From NCBI RefSeq assembly GCF_946476835.1, contig NZ_CAMKWA010000004.1:1-64000 (forward strand): 64,000 bases of DNA. Reading direction: 5' to 3'. Of the stretch, positions 17,111 to 26,846 are shown in pieces (position 1 is the first letter of the stretch; the number at the start of each line of letters is the position of its first letter). A model generated the notes under the pieces. The model was not told the DNA's origin. It was given only the letters and a program-made list of their open reading frames with translations, and searched no databases. Both the position numbers and the translations under genes were made by a program. This DNA comes from an uncultured Neokomagataea sp. Lineage in GTDB: Bacteria > Pseudomonadota > Alphaproteobacteria > Acetobacterales > Acetobacteraceae.

Positions 17111-18453
17111 CAATGAATTCCCGCCCCCAAAGCATTCATCAACTCTACGAAGCCCGGGAAGCTGGTTTCGATAAACGCCGTATCATCCACTGAAACCGGC
17201 TTGTGTGCCGCCAAACCGAAGACAATCGCACTCATCGCCAAGCGATGATCCATATGTGTCGTCACGTGCCCGCCCCCCACATCACCCTTAAGGCCATGCA
17301 CAATCAGGTCGTCACCGTCCACCGTGGTCGCAGCACCATTCACATCCAGCAAAGCAACCGTCGCGGCGAGACGGTCACTCTCCTTAACACGCAGCTCTTC
17401 CAACCCTTGCAAACGCGATTCCCCTTCTGCAAACGCACATGCAACCGCCAGAACGGGGTATTCATCAATCATAGACGGCGCACGTTCCGGCGGCACAGCT
17501 ACACCACGCAATGCTGAATGACGCACACGCAGGTCACCAACCGGCTCGCCACCTTCAATGCGCTCATTCAGCACCTCAAGATCACCACCCATCTCGCGCA
17601 AAGTTTGGAATAACCCCGTGCGTAAAACGTTGAGGCCAACCCCCGTAATCAAGACATCAGAGCCCGGCACCAGCAGCGCTGCAACAATCGGGAAAGCCGC
17701 TGAAGACGGGTCACCCGGCACCACAACATCACGCGCGCTCAATTGAGCAGGCCCAGTTAATGCGATGCGGCGACCACCATCTTCCATCACTTCAACGGCA
17801 ACCGGCACACCAAAGTGCCGCAACATATTCTCCGTGTGATCCCGCGTTGCCACAGGCTCTTCAACCACCGTTTGCCCCTGAGCATTCAAGCCCGCGAGCA
17901 AAACAGCAGACTTCACCTGAGCAGACGCTACAGGCAAACGATAGGTCAACGGCTTAGCCCCACATGTGCCACGAATAGCCATCGGCAAGCGGCCACCTTC
18001 ACGGGCTTCAAACACAGCGCCAGTTTCACTCAACGGCACCGTCACCCGACGCATGGGGCGTGAACGAAGCGAGGCATCCCCCGTCATCACACTCAAGAAA
18101 GGTTGCGTCGCCAAGATACCCGATAAAAGCCGCGCTGCCGTCCCCGAGTTCCCCATATCAAGCACATCTTCAGGTTCTGACAGCGCACCGACACCACGCC
18201 CGTCAATAACCCAGACACCACCATCTTGCGTAATTGTTGCGCCCAAAGCCCGCATCGCATCTGCCGTACGCAACACATCCTCCCCCTCAAGGAGGCCACT
18301 CACCCGCGTTTGCCCCGTTGCAAGCGCCGCAAACATAAGTGAACGATGGCTGATGGATTTATCGCCAGGCACGCGGGTCGTACCCTGCAAGCCTGATAAC
18401 GCACGAGAAACGGTCAAAGGTCGCTGATTCATAGTTTCGTTCATGCCGCCCAT
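17110..18453 (-). CDS. aroA: 3-phosphoshikimate 1-carboxyvinyltransferase (EPSP synthase)
   Basis: 447 residues. It joins PEP and shikimate 3-phosphate to give EPSP, the sixth step of the shikimate pathway. Visible motifs are VPGDKSISHRS, GNSGTAARL, SAQVKSAVLLAG, TRDHTENML and EELRVKESDRL. Several of these (GDKS, SAQxK, RDHTE) are the class II type, to which alphaproteobacterial enzymes belong; the NxxTR-like motif reads NVLRTG with Leu before Arg. Starts at 18444 or 18432 are possible alternatives. First gene of the aroA-cmk-rpsA run. Confidence 0.94.
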   Translation of the reverse strand: MGGMNETMNQRPLTVSRALSGLQGTTRVPGDKSISHRSLMFAALATGQTRVSGLLEGEDVLRTADAMRALGATITQDGGVWVIDGRGVGALSEPEDVLDMGNSGTAARLLSGILATQPFLSVMTGDASLRSRPMRRVTVPLSETGAVFEAREGGRLPMAIRGTCGAKPLTYRLPVASAQVKSAVLLAGLNAQGQTVVEEPVATRDHTENMLRHFGVPVAVEVMEDGGRRIALTGPAQLSARDVVVPGDPSSAAFPIVAALLVPGSDVLITGVGLNVLRTGLFQTLREMGGDLEVLNERIEGGEPVGDLRVRHSALRGVAVPPERAPSMIDEYPVLAVACAFAEGESRLQGLEELRVKESDRLAATVALLDVNGAATTVDGDDLIVHGLKGDVGGGHVTTHMDHRLAMSAIVFGLAAHKPVSVDDTAFIETSFPGFVELMNALGAGIH

Positions 18454-18604
18454 AACTGGAGACTGTCAATTACCGTTTATGCAGGAAAATGCTCCACTCC
18501 CCCTAAACGAATCACCGAAAAAACCCTAAAAACATTGACAGGCCCCGCTCAAGCTGGCATGGCCGCCCTTCTCTAATTCCGTGGCATTGGTAGGCTTGCG
18601 CAAC

Positions 18605-18934
18605 ATGGCAAAACCCGAACTCGGTCTAAAACGGACATGCGTTGATTGTGGTGTCCGCTTTTATGACTTGAACCGCGTCCCCGCGATTTGCCCCAAATGC
18701 GGTGGTACCCAACCGAGCGATATCGGTCGTTTGAAACAAAACGATGAGCCGCTCCCTGAAGAAAAAGATCCCAACGCGGCTCCAAGCGAGCACGAAAACG
18801 ACGTCGACGTCGATCTGGACACAGATGATGATGCCGATGATGTTATCGAAAGCGATGACGATCTGGATGATGACGATGATCTGTCAAACGACATCGAGGT
18901 CCCAACAGACAAAGACGACCGCGACGATAACTAA
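18605..18934 (+). CDS. TIGR02300-family FYDLN-acid protein
   Basis: 109 residues. Residues 1-40 carry two CxxC pairs (CVDCG and CPKCG) around FYDLNRVP, suggesting a zinc ribbon. The remainder is a strongly acidic tail rich in Asp. This is the alphaproteobacterial FYDLN-acid family, whose function is unknown. The start at 18605 (MAKPELG) is the family's normal N-terminus. It is divergent from aroA and probably transcribed with the lipoprotein gene that begins 14 bases after its stop. Confidence 0.9.
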   Translation: MAKPELGLKRTCVDCGVRFYDLNRVPAICPKCGGTQPSDIGRLKQNDEPLPEEKDPNAAPSEHENDVDVDLDTDDDADDVIESDDDLDDDDDLSNDIEVPTDKDDRDDN

Positions 18935-18947
18935 GAGCAACTCTCCT

Positions 18948-19499
18948 TTGCTCCGTTACGTTCTTCCCTCGGCATGTGCAGGCTTAACGCTTGCACTGCT
19001 GAGCGGATGCGCCGTTTCTTCACGGCACACTCATACCCAGAACCTCCAAGAGCGCCTTGCCAGCCGCCCTAGTGCCACAGCAACACTCCAGAGCTTCTGC
19101 CCCTCCCCCATTCACGTTCACAGCGTCACAATTGGTACGCCACCTGCCCCCGCAGCCGATATCATTCAACGCTTAGAACTGACATCACCCACAGCACTTA
19201 AGCTGCGCCACGTTCAACTCCTCTGCGGCGACGTTCCCGTGTCTGATGCGTGGAATTGGTACGTTCCAGAACGCCTTACTGCGGAGATGAATACTCGCCT
19301 TGAGCACAGCACCACCCCATTTGGTCGCGCCGTTCAAGACACCCATTTCTCACGGACCACCATCAGCAGCACGGCCATGCCAGAAGCATCAGCTTATCTG
19401 CTCGAAAATCGCGCCGTTCTACGTCGCGCCAGCGATCATGCACCGATCTCGCTCGTCATTGAAGACTACTTTCCCAGCGCCGCCATTAACTACCGCTAA
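18948..19499 (+). CDS. Putative lipoprotein
   Basis: About 183 residues with a lipoprotein signal peptide: hydrophobic stretch then lipobox LLSGC around residue 22. I propose TTG at 18948 as the start because in-frame ATG codons lie only inside the preceding acidic-tail gene, where they give a non-protein-like sequence. The C-terminal part (TTPFGRAVQ, ENRAVLRRA, SLVIEDYFP) weakly recalls the chorismate-lyase-like fold; this is an impression, not an assignment. Tail-to-tail overlap of 14 bases with the GNAT gene. Confidence 0.6.
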   Translation: MLRYVLPSACAGLTLALLSGCAVSSRHTHTQNLQERLASRPSATATLQSFCPSPIHVHSVTIGTPPAPAADIIQRLELTSPTALKLRHVQLLCGDVPVSDAWNWYVPERLTAEMNTRLEHSTTPFGRAVQDTHFSRTTISSTAMPEASAYLLENRAVLRRASDHAPISLVIEDYFPSAAINYR

Positions 19500-20004
19500 A
19501 CATTTCACGCCGGATCGCCCAACGTTCATGATCCCGCCACACACCAGAAATCCGCAAATAATGTGGCGAAAAGCCCTCTTTTTGAAACCCTAAACGACAA
19601 AGAAGCGCAATTGAACGCTGATTGTCAGGCTGTACATTGGCTTCAATCCGATGCAAGCCCAAATCTCCAAATGCACGCACCAATACCAGCCGCACCGCTT
19701 CCGTCATAAGGCCCCGACCGCACGCAGCCTTCATCCCATAATACCCCAAATAAGCATTACAGAAATTGCCGTACACAATCTGGCTTAACGTCAAAACGCC
19801 AATAACCTGACCTGTCTGCCGCTCCAGAGCAACGTAACCCGCTGCACCGTCAGAAGAACACACAGCAAACCATTGCCGAAAACCTGCTTCGTCACAAAAT
19901 GGCGTCGCCCATGGCGCATGAAACGGCTTATTCGCGCAATTCGCAGCCACCAGCGCATCACAGTCACCGGCAACCACCTCACGCAAGAGAACAGGGCTTG
20001 GCAT
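19486..20004 (-). CDS. GNAT acetyltransferase, RimJ/RimL-like
   Basis: 172 residues. The acetyl-CoA site appears as MKAACGRGLMTEAVRL, and the C-terminal half (LGLHRIEANVQPDNQRSIALLCRLGF) is the hallmark of RimJ/RimL-type acetyltransferases that modify protein N-termini or small molecules. The exact target cannot be read from sequence. It follows the SDR gene by 11 bases and is likely the last gene of the dnaX-ybaB-recR-SDR operon. Confidence 0.82.
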   Translation of the reverse strand: MPSPVLLREVVAGDCDALVAANCANKPFHAPWATPFCDEAGFRQWFAVCSSDGAAGYVALERQTGQVIGVLTLSQIVYGNFCNAYLGYYGMKAACGRGLMTEAVRLVLVRAFGDLGLHRIEANVQPDNQRSIALLCRLGFQKEGFSPHYLRISGVWRDHERWAIRREMFSGS

Positions 20005-20015
20005 AACGCAGTCCG

Positions 20016-20780
20016 TTACCGCGGAGACCAGTTTAAATGCTGACCACCATCCAGCGCCAGCATCTGCCCCGTCACTGACGGCAAAGCGAGCAACATCCGC
20101 GCCGCCGCAGCTATCTCGTCAGGCGAAGAACCTCGCCCTAACGGCGTACGGTCACACATCGCCTGAAAATGCTCATCAGACTGCCCTGCGGCAGGCAAAA
20201 CAGGCCCCGGACCAATCGCATTCACCCGCAAACGTGGTGCCAATGCGAGCGCCAAACTCTGCGTCAGCGTCCATAGCCCTGATTTAGACAGAGTATACGT
20301 CACAAAATGCGGCGTCAGATTCCACACACGCTGATCCAGAAGATTCAGCACCATCCCTTCCGCATCATCCGGTAAAGATGATGCTACATCCTGCGCCAAT
20401 ACAAACGGCGCCCGTAAATTCGGCTCAAGGTGACGATCCCAACTCTCGCGCGTCACGTCACCAACCTCATCACGCGTGAAGACCGAGGCATTATTAATCA
20501 ATACCCCAATAGGCCCCAGCATGTCGTGCACCTTCGCTACCAAGCCACTGACATCTGCCTCACAGGCCAGATCTGCCTGCACAACGCAACCGCGGCCACC
20601 AATCTGGTCCAGCAGCGTCTCAGCCTCTTGCACGCTTTCTCGGCAATGAATTGCAACGGAAAAGCCCTCTTGGGCCAACATCTCAACCAGCGCACGCCCA
20701 ATACGCCGCGCGCCCCCCGTCACCAGCGCCGCGCGTGGCATTTTTGCCGAGATTGGCAACATCGCCCCAGCCCCCAACAT
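20016..20780 (-). CDS. Short-chain dehydrogenase, pteridine-reductase/FolM-like
   Basis: About 254 residues. The NAD(P)H motif is TGGARRIGRA, with the arginine pair seen in pteridine reductases and dihydromonapterin reductase (FolM). NNAS and the catalytic YTLSK follow. FolM-type enzymes reduce dihydropterins in the cytosol; a general SDR role cannot be excluded. The ATG at 20780 overlaps the recR stop (ATGA), so translation is coupled; an in-frame ATG closer to the motif is an alternative start. Confidence 0.75.
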   Translation of the reverse strand: MLGAGAMLPISAKMPRAALVTGGARRIGRALVEMLAQEGFSVAIHCRESVQEAETLLDQIGGRGCVVQADLACEADVSGLVAKVHDMLGPIGVLINNASVFTRDEVGDVTRESWDRHLEPNLRAPFVLAQDVASSLPDDAEGMVLNLLDQRVWNLTPHFVTYTLSKSGLWTLTQSLALALAPRLRVNAIGPGPVLPAAGQSDEHFQAMCDRTPLGRGSSPDEIAAAARMLLALPSVTGQMLALDGGQHLNWSPR

Positions 20781-21379
20781 CACCCTAAAGACCTACGCGC
20801 CATAAGAGCGGCTGCTAATGTACCATCATCCAATCCGTCCAGCGCGCCCCCCATCGGGACACCATGCCCAACACGACTGACAGACACACCATAAACGGAC
20901 AATTTTTCCTGCAACCAATGCGCGGTCGTCGCACCTTCTACCGTGGCGCCAAGCGCCAAAATGACCTCTGACACACCACCCGCCTCTATACGGCGCATTA
21001 ACGGCTGTACATTCAAGTCATCCGGCCCGAACCCTGCCAATGCAGACAGCGTCCCTCCCAGAACCTGATAGACCCCACGATGCACTGTGGCACGTTCCAG
21101 CGCCCAAAGGTCGCCCACGGTTTCAACCACACACACCACGGACCCATCACGCAATGGGTCCGTGCATAAATGGCAAGGGTCAACCGTATCCAGATTTCCG
21201 CATTGCGTGCATGTCCGCACACTTTGCGCCGTGCGCTCAATCTGCCGCGCCAAAGGCAACATCCGCGCCTCAGGCTGCCGCAAAAGATTCAACACAGCAC
21301 GACGCGCCGACCGCGGACCGAGCCCCGGCAAACGCGCGAACATTGTAATCAATTGCTCGATTTCTGTCGTACCGTTCAC
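20780..21379 (-). CDS. recR: Recombination protein RecR
   Basis: 199 residues with an N-terminal helix-hairpin-helix (RLPGLGPRSARRA), a four-cysteine zinc finger (CTQCGNLDTVDPCHLC) and a Toprim domain. RecR works with RecO and RecF to load RecA on gapped DNA. It lies 35 bases after the YbaB gene, in the common dnaX-ybaB-recR order. Confidence 0.95.
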   Translation of the reverse strand: MNGTTEIEQLITMFARLPGLGPRSARRAVLNLLRQPEARMLPLARQIERTAQSVRTCTQCGNLDTVDPCHLCTDPLRDGSVVCVVETVGDLWALERATVHRGVYQVLGGTLSALAGFGPDDLNVQPLMRRIEAGGVSEVILALGATVEGATTAHWLQEKLSVYGVSVSRVGHGVPMGGALDGLDDGTLAAALMARRSLG

Positions 21380-21414
21380 AGTGCATTCACCGGATACAGC
21401 CCCTTACACCTGCA

Positions 21415-21738
21415 TTAGAACGGCAGGTTCAAACCCGGCGGCAAATCAATCCCGCCCGTAACACCACGCATCGCTTCGGAGCTGGCTGCTTCAGCCTTCG
21501 CCTTCGCATCTGCATAAGCCGCGACAATCAGATCTTGCAGCGTTTCCATATCGCTTGGCTCTGCAAGCTTTGGATCAATACGCAAATTACGCATTTCACC
21601 CTTACCGGTCAGTTGCACCGTCACCAAACCAGCACCAGCACTGCCATCAACAACCAGATTTGCCAGTTCCTTCTGCGCGTCCTGCATCCGAGACTGCATT
21701 TGGCTTGCTTGCTTCATCAATCCAGCAAGATTCTTCAT
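21415..21738 (-). CDS. YbaB/EbfC nucleoid-associated protein
   Basis: 107 residues, the usual length. [18 protein letters not shown] at the N-terminus and the C-terminal [18 protein letters not shown] fit the family, which forms a tweezer-like dimer binding DNA. It lies between dnaX and recR, its conserved location. Confidence 0.92.
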   Translation of the reverse strand: MKNLAGLMKQASQMQSRMQDAQKELANLVVDGSAGAGLVTVQLTGKGEMRNLRIDPKLAEPSDMETLQDLIVAAYADAKAKAEAASSEAMRGVTGGIDLPPGLNLPF

Positions 21739-21758
21739 AGCGTTTGCTCCTGTATTAC

Positions 21759-23864
21759 TCAGTAGATATCGTCTTCATCCAGAAGATCTGCATCCAGTGG
21801 CGCAAATTCCAGATCCGGTGGTTCATTATCCACCAAAGACGTCACCTCTTCTGGCGGCAATCCATAATCATCCAAGCCGTGATCCTGCACTTCCCCAATC
21901 TTAGCACCGGGAAAAGCCATCAAAATCGCTTGGACAAGCGGATGGGATTCAACCTCAGCTTGGTTCAGAGCAACAATCTCTGCCCCTTGCTCATCCAGAG
22001 TAGGCTCCCCTTCTTCCGTTGACGTAGACACACGCCACGCCTTTGGAAAAAGATGATCCAATAAAGCCTGTAAACTCCGCTCCACGCGCGCTTTAGGGTC
22101 GTCAGAGCGTATCTCAACCACCGGCGGCGCAAAACGCACGACATGCACCGCATTACGCAACATGCCATGCAGTAACGGCTCACGCCCACGCGCCAAAGCC
22201 ACCATCTCACGCCACGTCCTTGGCGGCAAAGGCAATGCATCATCAGGAGCAGCACTTTTGTTGTTAGGTGCTTCGTCCTGTTCAGTAGGCACAGCCTCAC
22301 TGGCCGAGGATTCAACCGCCACTGGGCGCTTCGCCGGAGAAGGCTCCGGCACGTGCTGCCCAGCATAATGCGGATCAATAACCTGCCCGCCATTTGCCAC
22401 CAACTTCAGCGGCGCTCCTGTTGAAGACGATGACTGCCCTCTAGGCCCCTGATCATACCCTTGCGTAGGACCATCCACGCGCTGAACGGAAGCCGAATGG
22501 CTTCCCGACGTACCATGAGACGCCGCGCCCCCGACTGGACCTCCGCTGCTCCCCGCACGACCAGAGCCACCGCCCTCAGGAGCAGACTCCGTTAATTGCC
22601 GGATTAACCGATCTGGCGTTGGTAAAAGCGCTGCATGGCACAAGCGAATGAGGATCATCTCAGCCGCCTGACGACGATCTGGCGCTTGTTCGACCTCCCC
22701 AACCCCCTTCAAGAGCATTTGCCACGTACGCCCTAGAACAGAGACGGATAAACGATCTGCCAGCGCACCACCACGGACCCGCTCTGCCTCGGGCAATTCA
22801 CGCGTCTCACGCAAGGCAGGCACAGCTTTCAAGCGTGACACTAAATGCACTAAATCCAGCACATCCGTCAGCAATACGCCCAAATCAGCTCCGCGTGCAT
22901 AAGCTTGATCTGTCAAAGCCAAAGCATCCGCAACGCGGCCAGCCATCAAAGCTTCAAGCAAATCAAAAACCAATCCACGGTCTGCTAAGCCCAGCATGTC
23001 AGACACAGATTGCGAATCCGCCGCGCCCTGCGCAATCGCCTGATCCAACAAAGACAAGCCATCACGCACAGAACCATCTGCCGCACGCGCAATTAACGCC
23101 AACGCATCGGCAGAAAGCTCTGCCCCCTCTTTGCGGGCAATACGGTCAAAATGCTCCTGCAACTGCACTTGCGGCACACGCCGCAAATCAAACCGCTGAC
23201 AGCGCGATAGCACCGTCACCGGCACTTTCCGTAGTTCCGTCGTGGCAAAAATGAACGTCACTTGTGCCGGCGGCTCTTCCAACGTTTTCAGCAGCGCGTT
23301 GAAAGCATTACGGGACAGCATATGCACTTCATCAATGATGAAGACTTTCATACGCGCTTGCATCGGGCGGAAACGTGTCGCTTCAATAATCTCACGCACG
23401 TCATCTACGCCCGTGCGTGACGCCGCATCCATCTCCAACACGTCAGGGTGACGATCTGCCAAAATCGCCGTACAATTTGGGCACACACCGCACGGATCTG
23501 CCGTCGGCCCGCCTTTTCCATCAACCCCAACGCAGTTCAGCGCACGCGCAATAATCCGCGCCGTCGTCGTTTTACCAACACCACGCACACCCGTCAGCAT
23601 AAAGGCATGAGCCACACGCTGAAGCGAGAATGCCCGCCGCAAGATGCGCACCAGCGTATCCTGCCCGATCAGATCTTCAAATGAACGAGGGCGGTATTTC
23701 CGAGCCAGTACCCGGTATACATCTTCTTTAGGCGACAGCGCTTTTTCAGGTTCCGCCAGAGCATCGGACTCTGAAGGCGGTGCGGAACTCTCTGCAAGCG
23801 CATCGCCAAAAAAACCACCGCCACTCTCTGGCGGTAACGGAATATCGTTTTCAATCTCTGTCAT
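21759..23864 (-). CDS. dnaX: DNA polymerase III subunits gamma/tau
   Basis: 701 residues. The AAA+ clamp-loader core begins near residue 50 ([16 protein letters not shown]). It has Walker [13 protein letters not shown], a four-cysteine zinc module in the segment containing CGVCPNC, and a Walker B region DEVHMLS. The C-terminal third is a low-complexity linker followed by a tau-type region. It loads the beta clamp at the replication fork. I saw no poly-A slippery site of the E. coli type that would give a short gamma form. First coding gene of the dnaX-ybaB-recR operon, downstream of the SRP RNA. Confidence 0.95.
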   Translation of the reverse strand: MTEIENDIPLPPESGGGFFGDALAESSAPPSESDALAEPEKALSPKEDVYRVLARKYRPRSFEDLIGQDTLVRILRRAFSLQRVAHAFMLTGVRGVGKTTTARIIARALNCVGVDGKGGPTADPCGVCPNCTAILADRHPDVLEMDAASRTGVDDVREIIEATRFRPMQARMKVFIIDEVHMLSRNAFNALLKTLEEPPAQVTFIFATTELRKVPVTVLSRCQRFDLRRVPQVQLQEHFDRIARKEGAELSADALALIARAADGSVRDGLSLLDQAIAQGAADSQSVSDMLGLADRGLVFDLLEALMAGRVADALALTDQAYARGADLGVLLTDVLDLVHLVSRLKAVPALRETRELPEAERVRGGALADRLSVSVLGRTWQMLLKGVGEVEQAPDRRQAAEMILIRLCHAALLPTPDRLIRQLTESAPEGGGSGRAGSSGGPVGGAASHGTSGSHSASVQRVDGPTQGYDQGPRGQSSSSTGAPLKLVANGGQVIDPHYAGQHVPEPSPAKRPVAVESSASEAVPTEQDEAPNNKSAAPDDALPLPPRTWREMVALARGREPLLHGMLRNAVHVVRFAPPVVEIRSDDPKARVERSLQALLDHLFPKAWRVSTSTEEGEPTLDEQGAEIVALNQAEVESHPLVQAILMAFPGAKIGEVQDHGLDDYGLPPEEVTSLVDNEPPDLEFAPLDADLLDEDDIY

Positions 23865-23945
23865 GAATAACCGTAGCGGTCATCGCGCACGCCACCCCTG
23901 AAAGCCCGAAACAGCTCTATGTTTTGCAATAACATCATTTTTGGG

Positions 23946-24057
23946 GAGGGGTGGAAGGCCGAACATCTGACCCGTCTGAAATTCACTACGGCTGCTTCCT
24001 TCCGGACCTGACCGAGTTCGCGACACATCCGTCCAGCGCCGACCTTCCGCCGCCCGT
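23946..24057 (-). ncRNA. ffs: Signal recognition particle RNA (4.5S, small SRP type)
   Basis: On the minus strand, the conserved apical domain GGTCAGGTCCGGAAGGAAGC is followed by AGCCGTAGTGAATTTCAGACGGGTC-like sequence, the binding site for Ffh (GGAA tetraloop and symmetric and asymmetric loops). GGAAGG and CCTTCC near the two ends pair to close the hairpin. About 110 nt, the size of the bacterial small SRP RNA. Ends are estimated. It lies between ggt and dnaX, a frequent location in alphaproteobacteria. Confidence 0.92.
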
Positions 24058-24116
24058 CTAACACATGAAGTAGGGGGTCTGGCAACCCCCTATTCCACAT
24101 CATTCAAAAAGAAGGC

Positions 24117-25961
24117 TTACTGCCCTGCGGCTTCGCCACCACCATGGCGCGGATCAGCCGCACCATAGAGCAGCCCTGTCACCGGCGCACTCAATGTTGG
24201 ACGCCCCGCCAGAATACCTTCAGCCACACCCCAAACACGATGCGGAGACAGAACATAACCTTCCGCCTGAAGCGCTTTTTGTACATCTGCGCTCAACGCA
24301 CCATTTTCGATTTCAATGGCACTCGGCTCCCACTGCTCATGAATACGCGGCAGATCAATCGCATCACGAATATTCAATCCATAATCCACAACGCCCAAAA
24401 TCGCGGAAAGCGTAATCGTTGGGATTCGTGAACCACCCGGGCTCCCAATCACCATGACAACCTTGCCGTCTTTTGACAAAATTGTTGGGGACATTGAGGA
24501 AAGTGGCGTTTTACCCGGCGCAATCGCATTCGCTTTAGAACCGACAATGCCGAACATATTCGGCGCACCTGGCTTTGACGAGAAATCATCCATCTCATCA
24601 TTCATCCAAATACCCGTATGACCACCCATCACACCCGCGCCGAACCAACCATTCAGCGTGTAAGTAGCCGAAATCGCCGTTCCTTCACGATCCATCACAG
24701 AAAACTGCGTTGTCTCATGCTTTTCGTGCTCTGGTTCCGGCATCGGTTGCGGGGCAACCGGCTTCGCTTCACTAGAGCGCAGGTCTTCAGACGGTACGGC
24801 GTGATCTGTCGGGGTTGCCGCACGAATAGCCGCAGCATAAGCCGGATCTGTCAGATGTGCGATTGGGTTCTGCACAAACGCAGGGTCGCCAAGATCCCGA
24901 CGGTCCGAATAAGCATGGCGCATGGCTTCAACTTCACGCTGAACCGCAGGGGCCGTATGCAAGCCCAATTGCGTCATGTTGTAACCCGACAAAATGTTGA
25001 GGATTTCACACAGCGCAACACCACCACCGCTCGGCGGCGGAGACGTCTCCACCAAATACCCGCGATACGTACAACGCACAGGCTCCAGCGTCCGCGTATG
25101 ATATGCTGCAAAATCAGCCTTCGTTAGCAGGCCACCACCTTCTTGGCTGGCTCGCACCAACTCATCTGCAATCGCACCGTGATAAAACGCATCTGGCCCT
25201 TTTTGTGCGATCAAGCTTAGGCTCTTAGCCAGATCACGCTGTACTAACCGATCTCCGGGCTGCAACGCCGTTCCATCTGGCCGCAAAAAGATTTTTTGTG
25301 CGTAAATATCTTTTTGGAAGTAGCGCGTAGACGTCGCCAAAAGATCACTATCAGCTTGGTTTAAAATGAAACCATCACGCGCCAAAGCAATTGCCGGCGC
25401 CATCACCCTAGCACGGCTCAATTTGCCCCACTTACGGTGGATCTCATCCAGCCCCGCAGCCGTCCCCGGCACGGCAACCGCTTTCCAGCCTTCTGTCGAC
25501 GCCCCCGGTATCACATTACCCGACGCATCCAGATACATATCTTCCCGTGCTTGGCTTGGTGCATGCTCACGGAAATCAATAAAAACCGTTTTGCCATGCG
25601 CAGGATGGATGGTCATAAAACCGCCACCGCCGATATTGCCCGCCGCCGGATAGACTACAGCCAGCGCATACCCAACGGCCACCGCCGCATCAACAGCATT
25701 ACCACCCTGAGCCAGCACCTTAGCACCCGCTTCTGATGCCAAATGCTGCGCAGACACTACCATGCCATGCTTTGCTGAAACCAGCTTTGCTGCTTCTTTT
25801 TGGTCCGGGCCAAAAGCCAAAGGGTCCGCAGGCATAGAAGCCACAGGCGCCGCCCCTGCCGCCAAAGTCGACGAAAACGGCGCGGCAGCACACGCTACCG
25901 CTAACGCTGAAGAGAAAAGAGCCTTACGGCGGCTCGCAAAACGCGTTGAAAGAACCATCAT
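24117..25961 (-). CDS. ggt: Gamma-glutamyltransferase
   Basis: 614 residues with a signal peptide (hydrophobic stretch to about residue 36). The proenzyme splits itself at the conserved Thr; here TTQFSVMD starts at residue 417, so Thr417 becomes the N-terminal nucleophile of the small subunit. GGGGFM near residue 113 and PLSSMSPT-type motifs match the family. It hydrolyses glutathione and other gamma-glutamyl compounds in the periplasm. ATG overlaps the map stop by four bases, an unusual pairing that implies co-transcription. Confidence 0.93.
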   Translation of the reverse strand: MMVLSTRFASRRKALFSSALAVACAAAPFSSTLAAGAAPVASMPADPLAFGPDQKEAAKLVSAKHGMVVSAQHLASEAGAKVLAQGGNAVDAAVAVGYALAVVYPAAGNIGGGGFMTIHPAHGKTVFIDFREHAPSQAREDMYLDASGNVIPGASTEGWKAVAVPGTAAGLDEIHRKWGKLSRARVMAPAIALARDGFILNQADSDLLATSTRYFQKDIYAQKIFLRPDGTALQPGDRLVQRDLAKSLSLIAQKGPDAFYHGAIADELVRASQEGGGLLTKADFAAYHTRTLEPVRCTYRGYLVETSPPPSGGGVALCEILNILSGYNMTQLGLHTAPAVQREVEAMRHAYSDRRDLGDPAFVQNPIAHLTDPAYAAAIRAATPTDHAVPSEDLRSSEAKPVAPQPMPEPEHEKHETTQFSVMDREGTAISATYTLNGWFGAGVMGGHTGIWMNDEMDDFSSKPGAPNMFGIVGSKANAIAPGKTPLSSMSPTILSKDGKVVMVIGSPGGSRIPTITLSAILGVVDYGLNIRDAIDLPRIHEQWEPSAIEIENGALSADVQKALQAEGYVLSPHRVWGVAEGILAGRPTLSAPVTGLLYGAADPRHGGGEAAGQ

Positions 25962-26761
25962 GCTTTTTCTCCATAAGGCGGGCAGGTGTAACCGCGTGGG
26001 GACAACGTAAAGATCTCACAACCATCTTCCGTCACACCCAGCATATGCTCAAACTGCGCAGACAAAGAACGATCCCGTGTAACCGCCGTCCAGCCATCAT
26101 CAAGGATCTTCACATCTGGACGGCCCAAATTCAGCATTGGCTCAATAGTAAAGACCATTCCGGCCACCAACTCCCGGCCTTGGCCTGGCTTACCATAATG
26201 CAAAATATTCGGTTCTGAATGGAATTCACGCCCAATGCCATGCCCGCAAAAATCACGCACAACAGATAAGCGATTCCGCTCTGCAAAACTCTGAATTGCA
26301 TGACCGATATCCCCCAGCGTATTGCCCGGGCGCACAGCCTTAATACCCAACATCAAAGACTGATAGGTCAATTCTACCAGCTTTTCTGCCTTCTTCGGAG
26401 CCTTACCGACGATATACATACGGGAACTATCACCATACCAACCATCAAGAATGGAGGTGACATCAATATTCAAAATATCTCCCTCGGCCAGTACTTTGCC
26501 ACCCGGAATACCATGACACACAACATGGTTGATGGAGATACAGCATGACTTCGGAAAACCGCGATAGTTCAAAGGCGCTGGCGTCGCTCCATGCGCCAAA
26601 GTGAACTCATGCACCAACGTATTGAGTTCTTCAGTCGTCACACCGGGGCGCACATGTTCCCCGATCATATCCAATGTTTCGGCAACGAGACGCCCTGCCG
26701 CACGCAAACCAACAAAATCGTCTGCGTTATAAATCGTAATTCCACCGGCCATCGCGCTCAT
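25958..26761 (-). CDS. map: Methionine aminopeptidase, type I
   Basis: About 267 residues. It removes the initiator Met in the cytosol. Metal ligands are within NIDVTSILDGWYGDSS (two Asp), CGHGIGREFHSEP (His) and the later Glu residues (FTIEPML and the final QFEHML region). ATG at 26761 is chosen over a GTG one codon upstream. It runs directly into ggt. Confidence 0.94.
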   Translation of the reverse strand: MSAMAGGITIYNADDFVGLRAAGRLVAETLDMIGEHVRPGVTTEELNTLVHEFTLAHGATPAPLNYRGFPKSCCISINHVVCHGIPGGKVLAEGDILNIDVTSILDGWYGDSSRMYIVGKAPKKAEKLVELTYQSLMLGIKAVRPGNTLGDIGHAIQSFAERNRLSVVRDFCGHGIGREFHSEPNILHYGKPGQGRELVAGMVFTIEPMLNLGRPDVKILDDGWTAVTRDRSLSAQFEHMLGVTEDGCEIFTLSPRGYTCPPYGEKA

Positions 26762-26846
26762 CACCTTATTCTTACACTACGTGCCGATAAGATGCGTCGA
26801 TACGATTGGAACCGCAAGTTCTAGCGTTGCAATCAGCTGATAAACA

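Noticed and set aside
18744-18947. An upstream extension of the lipoprotein gene to an ATG at 18744
   Set aside because: This part only reads the acidic-tail gene in another frame; the signal peptide begins at 18948.
21759-23864. Possible dnaX frameshift giving a short gamma subunit
   Set aside because: I saw no poly-A slippery heptamer with a following stop in the expected region.
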